Assembly (NCBI GenBank): GCA_013176395.1
Contig: JABMLP010000006.1
Span: forward strand, 930,001 to 994,000
DNA length: 64,000 nucleotides
DNA from: Venturia oleaginea
Taxonomy: Eukaryota; Ascomycota; Dothideomycetes; Venturiales; Venturiaceae
Direction of reading: 5' to 3'
Both the position numbers and the translations under genes were made by a program. The notes under the pieces were generated by a model. The model did not search any database and was not told the origin of the DNA. It worked only from the letters and a program-made list of their open reading frames with translations. Below, piece by piece: positions 10,303 to 21,224 of the stretch; position 1 is the first letter of the stretch, and each line of letters starts with the position of its first letter.

Positions 10303-11364
10303 AAGCTTAGATGTGATAATGGAGGAGAATGAAGAAATATGTACTGGATGCTGCGTAGGGGCGGCGGTAGCAATGTACATTCACTCTCAACGACAGGCGA
10401 TATCCCTAGGCTGGAGTTTGGTATTTCTGCTTTGCTTGTTGGAATGATTCCAGAGGCAATGGTTTCCTTGAGCATTGACATGGCTTTAGACATTTTAATG
10501 CCATGTTTTTAATGCCATATTCTTCACAATTCCCAACTGCGGCGTCGATTCGAGACTTCAACACGATGTTACAGTCGATTTCTACAAGAATCAGTCTCAA
10601 TTCGAAATTCCGAAAGTAAGATTGACAACTGTTTCCAGACCGGCAGCTCTTCAGGACATCCCACGAGAAATCAAAGTTTCGTTCCAGAGTTCAGTTCAAA
10701 TTAGTTTCAGCTCCCGCTATTTTTCTCAGAATTTTGCTGCAATATAGCCTTACTTCTTCGGTGCTAAGAAAAAGCTTATTCTGTACCTCCTCGGGCCAAC
10801 CCGATATTTCGTTATGCCACAGGCCAGGCGATACCTTTTCGTTGCGGGGATTCAAGCAACTGCGTATCATTGCCACTAGGAATCATACACCACCTTGGCT
10901 GATCACAGTTGAGCCCAGGTAGACAATCCATCCTATATGCTGCCACCGTAGATTATGACCGTCTCAAAGTAAGCGACGCTGCGAGCCAAGGAGTCGGCCT
11001 CTGCTTCCGCGACAACCTCGTGGTATCCTGACATCCTTGGTAGATACGAAGTATTGACGATCAGAGTCCGCAGATGATCTCAGTCGGGCAAACATTTTTT
11101 TTCCAGGGGGACAAAGACCGTTTCAAAGATCAGGTCTTGCTCGAGGGTAAGCAAGGGGTTTGGGACAGACGTTTCTCCAAGACTTTGATTCTCGGCTGGC
11201 AAACCTGGTGGACCATACTATGATAACATTCCAGCATCAGCAAACCCAACTTGCCATACATCGATGATTACTTTGTCTCAATCATGCCAACCTCCAAAAC
11301 CCTCCATCCAACCTTGTAGGTAAATGCCATCAAGCTATACAGGCTGTGGTTCTTCTTCAACATT
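10303..11364. other. Intergenic, no gene seen
   Basis: About 1.06 kb between two convergent genes. Only short frames without recognisable content. No tandem repeat or structured RNA recognised. Confidence 0.45.
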
Positions 11365-13149
11365 CTAACTCTTCGAAAGACCCATCTTTTTCATGACCGG
11401 CTTAACCTTTTCCATGCCGCCATCCAGGTACACGACCCCTAGAAGAGCCTCCATGGTATCGGCTAGGCGTTTGCTGGGTGCTTGAGCCCGCGGCATCTTC
11501 TTCTCGCCGCGGTACATACAGAAATCAATTTCCATTTTCATGCAGACATTGGTAAGGTGCTCATTGGTGATAAGCCGTTTTATAGTCCGGTCGACAATCG
11601 CTGGGATATAATTAGCAGCGAGGCAGCAGAGATTGTGTAGTCTCCACGACAGAGTTTTATTGGGAAACATACCTCTTCTTTCTTCTTTGTGATAACCGTC
11701 TTCCCTTAGCAAAGTCATAAGGATCGAATCCCCAATATGCGCAAGATGCATATTGGCGTCTGGAATACCCCGGTTTCCGATCTTTCGCACGCCAGATTCC
11801 TTGGAAAGCAATGCTCCGAATATCAGATCTTTGTCTTTGAAGACATAGCCAATGATACTTTCTGCGCGTTGGATTTGTGCTTGAGCTCTAGGCCGGCTTG
11901 AAGCACTAGATAGGCCTCCCGACTGTGTCGCTTCAGCTGGTATCAAGCATGATTCCGCTCGCTCTAGGGGTACGTACTGTTGATTCAAAGCGAAATACTC
12001 AATCGGCTGAGCTGGCTGTCGCCCTCGTCGTCTGGATGCGGCACTTGAGCCAACAAGTCGTGGCGCGGGCGGCTGTGTAATTCCGAGGCTTCCCTCTTTC
12101 GAAATCTTCAAGAGCTCGGTCCTAACTGTCTCATCAAGGTTCTTTCGTCTCCTAGCCGAATTCGACTCTGCTCGATACAAAGCAGCCCTTTTCTTCTTGC
12201 TCTTCAATACTTGTTGCTGGTATTGAAGATTCCTTTCTTGTCTAGCCATGTTGGCAAGTCGCTTCTTCGTTTGCTCACTGAGCATCGATCCCGAAACAGT
12301 CAGCTTTTCGGCGAGAGCTGTCTCGGCTTGAACCTGCTGTAGGCGCAGCACGCGATCAAGATCCGTGAGCAGGTCTTCTTCATAGTGATTGTCGGATCGA
12401 TATTCGTCATCAGATTCCCCGGTCAGGTCTATATAGTGATTGATGGGTCGATGTTCATCATTGGATTCCCCAGTCAGGTCTATAACGATGCGATTTGGAA
12501 GTGTTGGTTCTGCGTCAAGATCTCTATGGTCGGGCACGGCGTGGCTTGCATCGATATCTGGTGCATCTCCGAATGCAATGGGAGTTGTGGGCACCGCTGG
12601 TGGCGAGTATTTGTTGAAGTCGATATCACAAACACGATCATTGGTCGTGTCTAGATCGCGACCGTTGTCTTTCTGACGATGGCGTGCGACCATTTCTTGA
12701 GTCCGGAGCACCAGATCACGGGCCTGATCGCGGGCCCTTCCTGTTGGAAACATTGCAAGCGCTTGGTGGAATAATACTTCCTCTCGGGTTCGTTTTTCTT
12801 TGATGGCATTAGCGTATGCTGATGGATGGTATTTGTCCAAATCCTCGTTCATACCAGGATTACTGTCCATGCCATTCGTGGAAGCGCTGTCCGCTGGTCC
12901 CCAATCCCAATTAGCATTTGTCTGATGAGAGCTCATCATAACTTGCTCTGGGGAAATTCCAGCTTCGAGCATCCGGGTTGGGTGGAAGGGGTCCGCGATA
13001 GTTTCTGCAATCTTGGCCTTTGGAGCTGCTTTCTTTTTCAAAATCCGATTGATCTCTCCGACATTGTTGCGCGTTCGCACTGCGGGACCTTGTCCATGCT
13101 TTAGGGTTCTCCTGGCTCGAAGAGCCCGTTTGAGGCCTCTATTGGTCAT
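11365..13149 (-). CDS. RNase III-domain-like protein with tandem SIM-like motifs
   Basis: Uninterrupted frame; start chosen at 13149 (MTNRGLKRALRARRTLKHG), since upstream sequence in this frame runs through a 77-bp tandem repeat. About 594 residues. The N-terminal part is basic and disordered. The middle part repeats VIDLTGESNDEHR and YIDLTGESDDEYR about 17 residues apart; these match the hydrophobic-D-L-T plus acidic pattern of SUMO-interaction motifs. A coiled-coil/basic stretch follows (ARQERNLQYQQQVLKSKKKR). The C-terminal 170 residues resemble an RNase III domain: AESIIGYVFKDKDLIFGALL, LAHIGDSILMTLL and RLADTMEALLGVVYLDGG. The Asp of GD and the Asp and Glu of ADTMEAL match catalytic positions, but the Glu normally preceding (LExLGD) is Ala here. 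No dsRNA-binding domain is seen. Cleavage activity is therefore doubtful; a role tied to SUMO is inference. Confidence 0.68.
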   Translation of the reverse strand: MTNRGLKRALRARRTLKHGQGPAVRTRNNVGEINRILKKKAAPKAKIAETIADPFHPTRMLEAGISPEQVMMSSHQTNANWDWGPADSASTNGMDSNPGMNEDLDKYHPSAYANAIKEKRTREEVLFHQALAMFPTGRARDQARDLVLRTQEMVARHRQKDNGRDLDTTNDRVCDIDFNKYSPPAVPTTPIAFGDAPDIDASHAVPDHRDLDAEPTLPNRIVIDLTGESNDEHRPINHYIDLTGESDDEYRSDNHYEEDLLTDLDRVLRLQQVQAETALAEKLTVSGSMLSEQTKKRLANMARQERNLQYQQQVLKSKKKRAALYRAESNSARRRKNLDETVRTELLKISKEGSLGITQPPAPRLVGSSAASRRRGRQPAQPIEYFALNQQYVPLERAESCLIPAEATQSGGLSSASSRPRAQAQIQRAESIIGYVFKDKDLIFGALLSKESGVRKIGNRGIPDANMHLAHIGDSILMTLLREDGYHKEERRGMFPNKTLSWRLHNLCCLAANYIPAIVDRTIKRLITNEHLTNVCMKMEIDFCMYRGEKKMPRAQAPSKRLADTMEALLGVVYLDGGMEKVKPVMKKMGLSKS

Positions 13150-13177
13150 CGTCTGAGACGAGCGCGCTGAGCTGAGG

Positions 13178-13339
13178 GTGTTGTGACGAAGGTGAGGTGA
13201 GGATGAAGAAGACCGAAGCCCAGAAACAACGACGGCAAGCAAAAATAAACAGACGTGTTGTGACGAAGGTGATGTGAGGATGAAGAAGACTGAAGCCCAG
13301 AGACAACGACGGCAAGCACAAATAAACAGACGCGTTGTG
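13178..13339. repeat. 77-bp tandem repeat, about 2.1 copies
   Basis: Unit 1 starts at 13178 (GTGTTGTGACGAAGGTGA), unit 2 at 13255, and a partial third at 13332, each 77 bp apart with few substitutions. The period is not a multiple of three, which argues against translation. It lies just upstream of the chosen start of the RNase III-like gene, in its promoter or 5' leader. Confidence 0.8.
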
Positions 13340-13643
13340 TAAGAGTCATCTGATGGTTGAGTTCATCTGAGGTCATCGACGCGTCGAGGCAAATAAACAC
13401 CGGGAACGATGCTGATGAATTCCCAGCGACTGTCGGAAGGAAGGAGCCACCCGGCCATCGACATCTACGAGCCACATCAACAACCCTCGAACATCAAGAT
13501 CGGGTCCATCCGTCCATAAGCTTATCCCCAAATCAACACCACCTAACCACCTGCCCCACCCACCATCCCATCTCTCATCTGCGCACTGACCTCGGACACG
13601 TATCTCATTCGACCTCATACTCCCAGTGCAAATAATGGAAGTA

Positions 13644-14120
13644 CTAACAAGGACTGCTAGTAATGTAGTAGAGCTCCGGCCAGTAAGGCTCATGGCGATA
13701 TACTTTCCAGTAGAGAACCAAGTTGAACCTTTTCGTGTTAAAAGCGAAGTCGTGAATGATTTGCAAGCGCGGTGGTAGAATGCTGGGTGCTGGCATGTGG
13801 CTGAAACCAGAGGAGTTACCAATTATCGGTGCGGACAATCCGGAGGTCCTGTCTCCCTTCATGTTTGATCGATGGCTGTGATCACGCGATGAGAAAGAAA
13901 CCTCAGTGTAGTAAAGCGGCAGGCCAACGTCGTAGAGCATCTTGCACATGAGTATGATGTACCGAGAAGCCGTCGTGGATGTGGCGCTTCGAACATCTGC
14001 CAGTATTGGGCCGAGTAGTTCGTTCGGAATGACCAGAATGCTTGTGTTCCGCTTCGTCGTAGTGGAATTGTCGTCGAACTCAGGAGAGTCGTCCTTCCAT
14101 CGACAGTTGAGAACTGGCAA
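13644..14120 (-). pseudogene. F-box-like fragment
   Basis: A 158-codon open frame without an in-frame ATG near its 5' end. It contains LVIPNELLGPILADVRS, which resembles an F-box-like opening (IPxELLxxIL), then ILMCKMLYDVGLPLYYTEVSF, typical of the helix after an F-box in fungal F-box/LRR-like proteins. The rest gives no recognisable repeat. It could be the partly open remnant of an F-box gene or one exon of a gene whose first exon I could not place. Weakly supported. Confidence 0.35.
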
Positions 14121-14822
14121 GCCCTTCTTAGTAAATGTTTGATGTACTTTGAAGAAAAGGGTGAGTTGTTAGAGGTGCAACATGTGCATCTTCAGCTGTG
14201 ACGATTTGGTTCCCAAAACTTTGGGCTCCGATGACATGCTGACCTAGTTTTCAATGTCAACCACCTTGCACGAGACACGGTACTCACTACCGTTCGTAAA
14301 CTTCATTCATGGTATATGATGTCCGGTACTAAATGCCCCACTCTCAAACAAAACCGAACATATGAGCACAAATTGGAGCCTGCTCGCTTGCAAATGGAGA
14401 CACCCAGATCCATCCCTCGCAAATAAACAAGATCGCCACTAAGTATATCTCGCATGTAATCTGAAGATTAAGTGAAGGGACCTCTTGGGAAAGAAGATGT
14501 AATAGTCGTTCATGAGGCCATGGTTCTAATTCCTCCCTACGCCCGCGTGAACCCTGATACTCATCATCTCGGTCTCTCTCCTGATTACAAGTAATAGTAT
14601 TGGTAGCAACGGCGCAAATGAGATACCCCAAAAAGAGTAGTAGGTATTGAGAGTTGGGGAAGTTCTCCGGCAAGGAATGATGTTTTTGCATAGACCTCCC
14701 CACAAGTGTCCAGTGTGGCTGTTTGAGTCGTTCGTGGTAGTGAGTCTAGAAGCTAGGAAGGTTTTGTCTTTGACATGCGGGCAATTGCCGGTCAATGTCC
14801 ATTGCGAGCTTCAACCACAAAT
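14121..14822. other. Intergenic, no clear gene
   Basis: Several overlapping short frames (for example 14344-14703 minus) with low-complexity or hydrophobic content but no domain or splice model. Left unassigned. Confidence 0.4.
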
Positions 14823-15341
14823 TCAAGCCGAAATCTCCTTCTCGCTCATGTTTCGAATGGCGACCTTCTTCGGCGAGAAGCTGGCATCCTGGCTTGTCAT
14901 CCTGCGTCCGAGAGCACGCTCGAGCTTTGCTCCCAAAGCAATCTTTGAGATCTGATCCTTCTTCTCTTCGCTCACAGTGTAGCGCTGGTTCTGTAGTTTT
15001 GGTTGGTCGAGACGTGCGAGGCCAGATGTGAGGATACGAATGTCCTGAGCGAGCGGAGAGGCCTTCTCGGAGGGAGTGAGCGAGGTATTGGTGTAGCCAG
15101 AGGCGCAGGAGAGGTGGGATGGAGCGATGGAAGGAGCGAGAGTAGGAGCCATGCTGTAGGTGGAGAATCGGGTGGAGGCGCGACGCTTCTCCATGATAGA
15201 CTGTTGTGGTTGTTAGGTTATAGACCAGGCAGAAGTGGGAAAGTGAGTGAAGACTCTTATGGCGGTCTTGAAGTGTGCAGTGAAGATGTTAGTGCTTACC
15301 TCGTTGAGCATTGGGCGGGAAGATTCGATAGAGTTGGTCAT
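14823..15341 (-). CDS. Small conserved-looking hypothetical protein
   Basis: Two exons on the minus strand. Exon 1 (15341-15300) encodes MTNSIESSRPMLNE; exon 2 (15200-14823) continues SIMEKRRASTRFSTYSMAP and ends MSEKEISA, about 139 residues in all. The 99-nt intron has donor GTAAGC and acceptor CAACAG with an upstream CCTAAC branch site. The C-terminal half is helical and charged (KKDQISKIALGAKLERALGRR). No domain was recognised. Balanced codon use, good splice signals and a well-placed start support a real gene. If exon 1 were skipped, the second exon could start at MEKRRAS. Confidence 0.6.
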
Positions 15342-16615
15342 GATGACTTTTGTTGTTTGCGTTTGCCTAAAGCTTGGGTAGAGAAGTCGATCGGGGTCTT
15401 TTAGCGTCGCGGCGGTGCAAGGTGCGGATGATGGAGGCGGAATAAACACCACGAGTGCTCGAGGCGAGATGCTCGATGCGGCAGAGAGGGGAAGGTGGGC
15501 TGATTGAAGGAGCGAGCGAGAGGCTGTACGGTGTTCTGTTGATGTTGTGTAAGTGGGTGGATGTTATGAAAGCTGAGCGAGATTCCAGCAGCCCTGAGCG
15601 GCAGCAGAAAGCACCACCACAGCCAGGAAAGAACTAACAACGTACGAGAGGGAGAATAATTTTTTCACAATCTGAAAGTCGTGGGCGATGACGGGATGAA
15701 TTGGGGGAAGGAAATGGTTATGCGGTTGTGATTCGGGTTGCGAGGATGGCGATGAAGAGACGGTGGTCAACCAGAGTATCCAGGCTCAGTCTGGCGGAGG
15801 GGTTCAGTAGGATGCCATTCCACACGTATCCGTCTGCATTAAATTGAAATTGCGTCCTATAATACAGTGGCTGAACCATAAGCCCGCGCCCTCGCCCTAT
15901 CACCACACGTTGTTGATTAGTAGCCTGTCACAAAGGTGGAAACGGCCCATAGCCACGTGTAAAGTATGCAGTGAGCCGTTTGGCTATCCCATCAAGTGAA
16001 GCAGGCCTGTTCATCGACAATCTCCAGCCTGAGCTCTCTCGGTTTGACACCTCCTGAGAGATGCTTGGGCGCCGGCAAGCAATTGCGATGTGCACTAGCC
16101 ATGTCTTACCTGAGCCCATTGCCGCTGCCCGTATATTGCGGCAAATGCTGGAAGATACTCCGTCTAGGTGTCTCCCGCAACGTCGGATATTATATATTGA
16201 TCTTCATTACTGCTTGTTGGTACCCAAACCCGATGGCTGCTAGTAGGTACCTAGAATACTCCCGACACGATCCTCAAGGGCCGCTGTGCCAATCCTGTCC
16301 ATGTTCCGCAAGGGTGCGATGCCGAAACCGCTGCCCAACCGGTGGGACCAATATCCTTTTTATTCATCCTGACGGAGTTTTCCTATTTGGGTTCCTTTCG
16401 AGGGCAAGTAGAGACGTTATAAATTGGTGTCGGAAGTAGCTGCTCCCCTAGACTTTCATCAAGCAATGACCCAAGAGGAGAGCCTGATTGTTCATCAACC
16501 ATAACCAGCATCCAGATTCATCATTCCAAGTCGACGCCAAAACACTCCATAACAGGCTGCCAGACTCCAACTCAACTCCACAACACCCTCGAAATCCACT
16601 CGGCATGACTCTCCA
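15342..16615. other. Intergenic, no gene seen
   Basis: Promoter side of the small gene at 15341, followed by about 1 kb with only shadow-type frames. No repeat or RNA gene recognised. Confidence 0.4.
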
Positions 16616-18411
16616 TCAGGTCTCACCCTGAGCAGCCAGTACCCAGTCCCTCAAATGCTTCTCCTTGCCCTGGACCCAAAAGTCCCAGCTCCCTGCCTCC
16701 CCACCTTTCAGCAATCCAGGCTTTCTACCCAACACCTTCTTCTTTATTCCCTTGATCTCATCTTTCAACTGCATCCTCACCGGTCCCGCATACACTTCCT
16801 CACCCTGTCTCTTCCGATCCTCTCCCATGATGCCAAGCACCATCTTCGGATCTCCAGCTTCTCGCTTAGGATATACCTCCCAATGATAAGCCTCCATCTC
16901 AGCTGCAGTGAGGCCCTCGAATTTACCAGCGCTACCGCGGAAGGACCAACCGACACCCCAATAATTGTCATCGCGTTTGACGACTTTGAATTCCTTCGTA
17001 TCGGTGGAGTGGGGTAGTCTGGAATAAGCGTTCGCCTCCGCAAGTTCCTCTCCGAAATCCTCCCACTCGATAACCTCAATGATAGCCTTGACATTCCTCA
17101 AAGCCCGGTTGGAAAGCCCGTTCCAGTTCACCTGCTGAGATTTCTTATCTGAGCCGGTCAGGAATTCCTGTTTCTCATGTATGTTAGCATCTCCACCACT
17201 TTCGTTTTCCCATCTCTCTTGAAACTTACCCATTCATCATCATGAGTCCCTATAACTTTACTCTTCTTGATAACCTCGATAACACGCTTCTGCTCTTTGA
17301 CCATCAACTCCCCATACCGCTCCCTCACACTCTCAACGAAAGCATCACTGACTACTACTTTCCCTCCGACATTGGGTAGTGGCGTGATCATCCGAACCTT
17401 CATCTCAAGCTTCGCCCACTGCGCCATGGTCTTTGGTAATTCATCTGGAACCTGGACATCTTTATAGCGCCATGCCTGGAGGTTACCTGGTGTTCGTCCT
17501 GTCACCGGCGTGTATAGTGAGAATTGACCAGTAGATGAAGTTGGAGAAGGTGAATTTGCTTGAGCTGCATTGAGAGGATGTGACTGCAGGTTTTGTCGCG
17601 AGGGGAGGATGATTGTTTCTGCTTCGCTCAGCGCGGGGGAGGAAGGTTCGGGTTCGATGGCTTGACCTAGAGCGCCGAAGTAGATTGGTGATTTGCCTTT
17701 GGTGTTCTTTGGCGGAGGGCGGGTTGATGAGGCAGTGTGGAGGGTGAAAGATGATGCTGGGTCGTCGTCTCTGCCGTCTTCTTTTTCTTCGTCGCTGGAG
17801 GCGATGGTGTTGGAAGAGACATCTTCCATATCTTCGTCTTCATCTTCTCTGTCTTCTTGGTCCTCTTGGTCGTCGGCGTCGTCGTTGTCGTCGATTTCAG
17901 CTTCTTCCATGATTGGCGTCAGTAAAGGACGGATCGGCCCACGATGAAGCAAAAACACTCCAGAAAATTCACAGTCTTCCTGTTCTTCTTCCCCGCCATC
18001 TCCAGCTTCTTCACCATCCTCGTCCTGTTCCATATCCAGTGGCTGTGAGCTACCCACATCCTCAACCTCATCTTCACTCATCTCCACATCTCCATCGACA
18101 GTTCCACTACTCTCCTCCAAATACTCCTCTTCTTCCTCTAGATCTCCAACTTCACCATCTCCATCCCCACCGTCCCCCCTTCTCCCGCCCAAACCACGAT
18201 AATTCTCCCTCTTCCCAATAAAATAAGCCTCAACATTATCCTCAACGCCGTCCTCTTTCGCCGCCATCGCAACTCTCCCATCAAGCCCCGCCTCATCAAC
18301 GTCACCAAGTCTCTCCTTCAACCCTTCTAGTTGAACATGTGGTGATGGTGGTGAGGAATTCGGATTACCCGAGGGTGTTGTCGATGCCATATCGTTCGAT
18401 TCGTCGTTCAT
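16616..18411 (-). CDS. Acidic, disordered protein with folded C-terminal region
   Basis: Two exons: 18411-17230 and 17167-16616, joined in phase 0 by a 62-nt intron (GTAAGT...AACAG). About 577 residues. Residues about 75-240 are strongly acidic (EEEEEYLEESSGTVDGD, DDNDDADDQEDQEDREDED). The C-terminal 270 residues look folded: SLYTPVTGRTPGNLQAWRY, MAQWAKLEMKVRMITPLPN, a helical segment ending IEVIKKSKVIG, then DDNYWGVGWSFRGSAGKFE and a lysine-rich end. I do not recognise the family. The acidic stretch suggests a nuclear or chromatin-associated protein, but this is inference. A 25-bp minisatellite lies 145 bp upstream of the start. Confidence 0.7.
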
Positions 18412-19323
18412 TTGGGTTTCTCTCGTATCTGTTTGTGTCTTGGTTTCGTCGTCGCGCTTCAGGTTTTTGGAGTGAAGTTTGCGATGGGCTGGGGGTTATG
18501 GAGTCAAGCTCGCGTTGATTCGATCCAGGTTGGTTAGTTTGGTTGGGTTCGAAGTGATGTTGATGTCAAAACGAAGAAGAGATGTTGATGTCAAAGCGAA
18601 GAAGAGATGTTGATGTCAAAGCGAAGAAGAGATGTTGATGTCAAAGCGAAGAAAAGACATCAAAGCATGAAGTAAAAGAACTTAAAGCGAACTGTTTGCT
18701 CATGAAATCAAATGTGTTGATAGTATTCAGGTGCACTTCAATCAGTCACCGTCATATGATAGAGTCATCAACACTAACCACACCCAGGTAACCCCATACA
18801 ATCCCTCACTTTCTGCTGGCTCTTGATCTAGCATACTCACAGTTCCCGCCGGGTAACCGGGTCAGATTTCTTTCCAAACCTCAAAGACAAGATTGACCAA
18901 GCGAGAATCTTCGGATCGGAAACAGGTTACCCTGAGCTTATCAAGAAGGTCAATTGAATCTGAGCCTGGAGCTCACTTCCAAGGTGGTCTTGTTAGTCCA
19001 TCACCACTTCAGCCCTTGGACACTACTAGGGGCGGTCTCTAAAAGCAGTCTTATAACCCGAAGTCGAGCTCACAAGTTTACTGGCTACGTCAGCCTTTCA
19101 GATTGCCAGAATTTATCGATATCCATCTTTCATTCGCATTGATGTAGCGGAAGTCTACCCTCGGTAATACGCTCATAAGTCACTCATCCCCAACGCCACG
19201 CTGTAATGCCATCCATGATCATGTACTCCGTCAATGCATCTCGTCCAACTCATCAGAACTGAACTCATAAGTATCCTCACTAGATCTTTCGCTCCCTGCT
19301 TGCACACATTAACACATAGCTTT
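18412..19323. other. Intergenic between head-to-tail minus-strand genes
   Basis: Contains the 25-bp minisatellite at 18556-18655 and one copy of a dispersed hairpin-type repeat near 19077-19125 (right arm TTGCCAGAATTTATCGATAT from 19103). No gene recognised. Confidence 0.5.
18556..18655. repeat. 25-bp minisatellite, four copies
   Basis: Four consecutive 25-bp units, GATGTTGATGTCAAAGCGAA followed by GAAGA, starting at 18556, 18581, 18606 and 18631. The first unit differs by one base. It lies in the upstream region of the acidic-protein gene on the minus strand. Confidence 0.9.
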
Positions 19324-21224
19324 TTAGACCATATTATGAAATCCGCCGAGAATGTTACCCCCACGCTTTGGTTTACCACCACCACCATTGTTACCGCGTA
19401 GATTGAAAGGGAAGCCATTGTGACCTCCAGCATCTCCAGACGACTCAAACATGGCAGAATTGCTGTTGTTGTTCGGGCCCTTAACAACGAGACCAGCCGC
19501 CTGCAAGTTGATCCTGTGGAGTCGAAGACGGAGTGCCTTCTCATGATCCTTGGCCATCTTGAGCGTGTCCTGGATGACAGCAATGCGCTGGTCCGGATTT
19601 GGTGAAACAAGTAGCTTGTCGACTAAATCAATGCGAGCGTCCAATTCGTTGTTCATGATCATGCGCTCAAGCTCTCCTTGTATCTCGCCACCGTCGACCA
19701 ACCTGGACGGGAAGGCTTTCTCAATCTCAGCGAACGTGACCTTGGAGAAGGCAGAGCACCATTGGACAATGCACTTTGCACGAACTAGGCGGTACAGCTT
19801 AACGAAATGATCTTGAAGGTGTAGGTCGATCAAGTAGTCGGCCATGTAGGACTCCAGAATGTTGAGGCATCCAGAGTATTTGCTGGAACAGAACATTGTG
19901 ATAGCACGGCGGATATGTGGTTCCGTTTCTAGAATCGGCCTGAAAGCAGTGTTTTCCAGTACGCGGCGCTGCAAAGTGTCTCTATCCATCGTGGCAAGCG
20001 CACATAGACCACCGTACACAGCGACATCGTTCGGTGAGATGACTTCTCGCTGAAAGATCATGCCGGCTTGAGGTTCTGGTGTGGTGAAGCTATGGTGGAC
20101 GGACAAGAACGAGGTCGCGGCCTCCGGATAGTGATGTTGTTTGAAATGTGCAAGACCTGCACACGCTGCGAGGATAGGATCGTATTTGGCCTTTTCTTCG
20201 TCGGTCATTTGCAGGGTTTGCACCTTTTGTTGGTACGAATGAACAACGGTATAGTTGCAGCTGAACATGCAGACGCGGAGAAGCTTCAGTGTCATCTGGG
20301 CGATCTGTTTGGCCGTCGTGCAATACTCTCGCATCCGTGAAAGAGCTTTGAATGCGTTAGTGTAGTCGGCGATCTCGAAAAAGTGGAGGCCGATGTCTTC
20401 TTGTCCCATCTGTAGTCTGTCGTCAGCATCATACGATTGATATCCCTCCGAGAAACAACTGGACACAGCGCATGACCTCTAAAGCAAGACAAATGCCACT
20501 AAATTTCTGGCAACTTAGTTCTTCAACTTTGCCAGAAATTTAGCGATATCAATCTCGGTTTGAGCCATTGCCATTGGATAGCTTGATGCGTGGAGCCGTA
20601 CAACTTCGAAGTAGTAGGCCACTTGCATGACATCCTGGGGGTCTCTCTTGTCTAGGACGTGGATTCCATCGTCAAGATCTCCATACGGGGTGTCCCTTCT
20701 TTCGAGTGACCTCCAGAGTCGCCGACTCTCTCGAAACCGCCTACTCAAGGGCGTCAACAAAAGTGTCTAACTCACTCGTATGCTCTCTTTGATCAAGTTG
20801 TTCTTGTACGTCTTCAATTCATGCTCCAAACGACTCGTCTCAGTGCTATTGCGCTGTGCTTGTTGCGAAACCCAGTTTGTATTGGTCTGTGCCAACGGCT
20901 CGTTCGGTGCCAGCTTCTGGAATTCTGCAACAACCTCCATGTATTCCTGGACATCCTTGCCCCTCAGGAGCTCGGTTATGGCCAGTCGAAAGGCTTCGAG
21001 GGCGAGGGGAGGACATGTTGTGGCAATCACTCGAAGACGCATGATTTTGGTTGGACCATCGTAGTTGTTGGCATAGGATTCGAGATCCAGCTTTGGGAGG
21101 TCTGGTAGGCATTAGCATGGTGGCGGAGCTTGTGATTCAATGGTCTCTGCTCACCTCGCACGATTCTTTTGCCTGAAGCTGCCTGCTCCACGAAGAAGAG
21201 CGAGTTCTCCAAGTCTGAGGCCAT
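19324..21224 (-). CDS. csn1: COP9 signalosome subunit 1
   Basis: Three exons: 21224-21155, 21101-20776 and 20409-19324, about 493 residues. Exon 1 opens MASDLENSLFFVEQAASG; exon 2 carries LPKLDLESYANNYDGPTKI, the subunit 1/Rpn7 N-terminal helix, and LEHELKTYKNNLIKESIR. Exon 3 resumes MGQEDIGLHFFEIADYTNAF, an Rpn7/CSN1 TPR-like helix, and continues to a PCI domain (ESYMADYLIDLHLQDHFVKL ... VTFAEIEKAFPSRLVDGG ... ELDARIDLVDKLL). The C-terminus is Gly/Asn-rich. The CSN complex removes NEDD8 from cullins; in Aspergillus, csnA mutants are affected in development and secondary metabolism (family knowledge). Intron 1 is 53 nt. Intron 2 (20410-20775) is 366 nt and holds a hairpin-type repeat plus an 81-codon open frame, which looks like an insertion. 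Confidence 0.93.
20499..20543. repeat. Hairpin repeat copy inside csn1 intron 2
   Basis: A 15-bp perfect stem: CTAAATTTCTGGCAA at 20499-20513 and its reverse complement at 20529-20543, with a 15-nt loop, followed by GATATCAATCTCGG. Related copies lie near 19077-19125, 21391-21450, 34219-34275 and 62901-62958. It lies within the 366-nt csn1 intron. Confidence 0.75.

Noticed and set aside
20515..20760. 81-codon frame in the csn1 intron as an extra csn1 exon
   Set aside because: Skipping it joins ESIR to MGQEDIG, as CSN1 proteins normally read; including it adds a stop and unrelated sequence.
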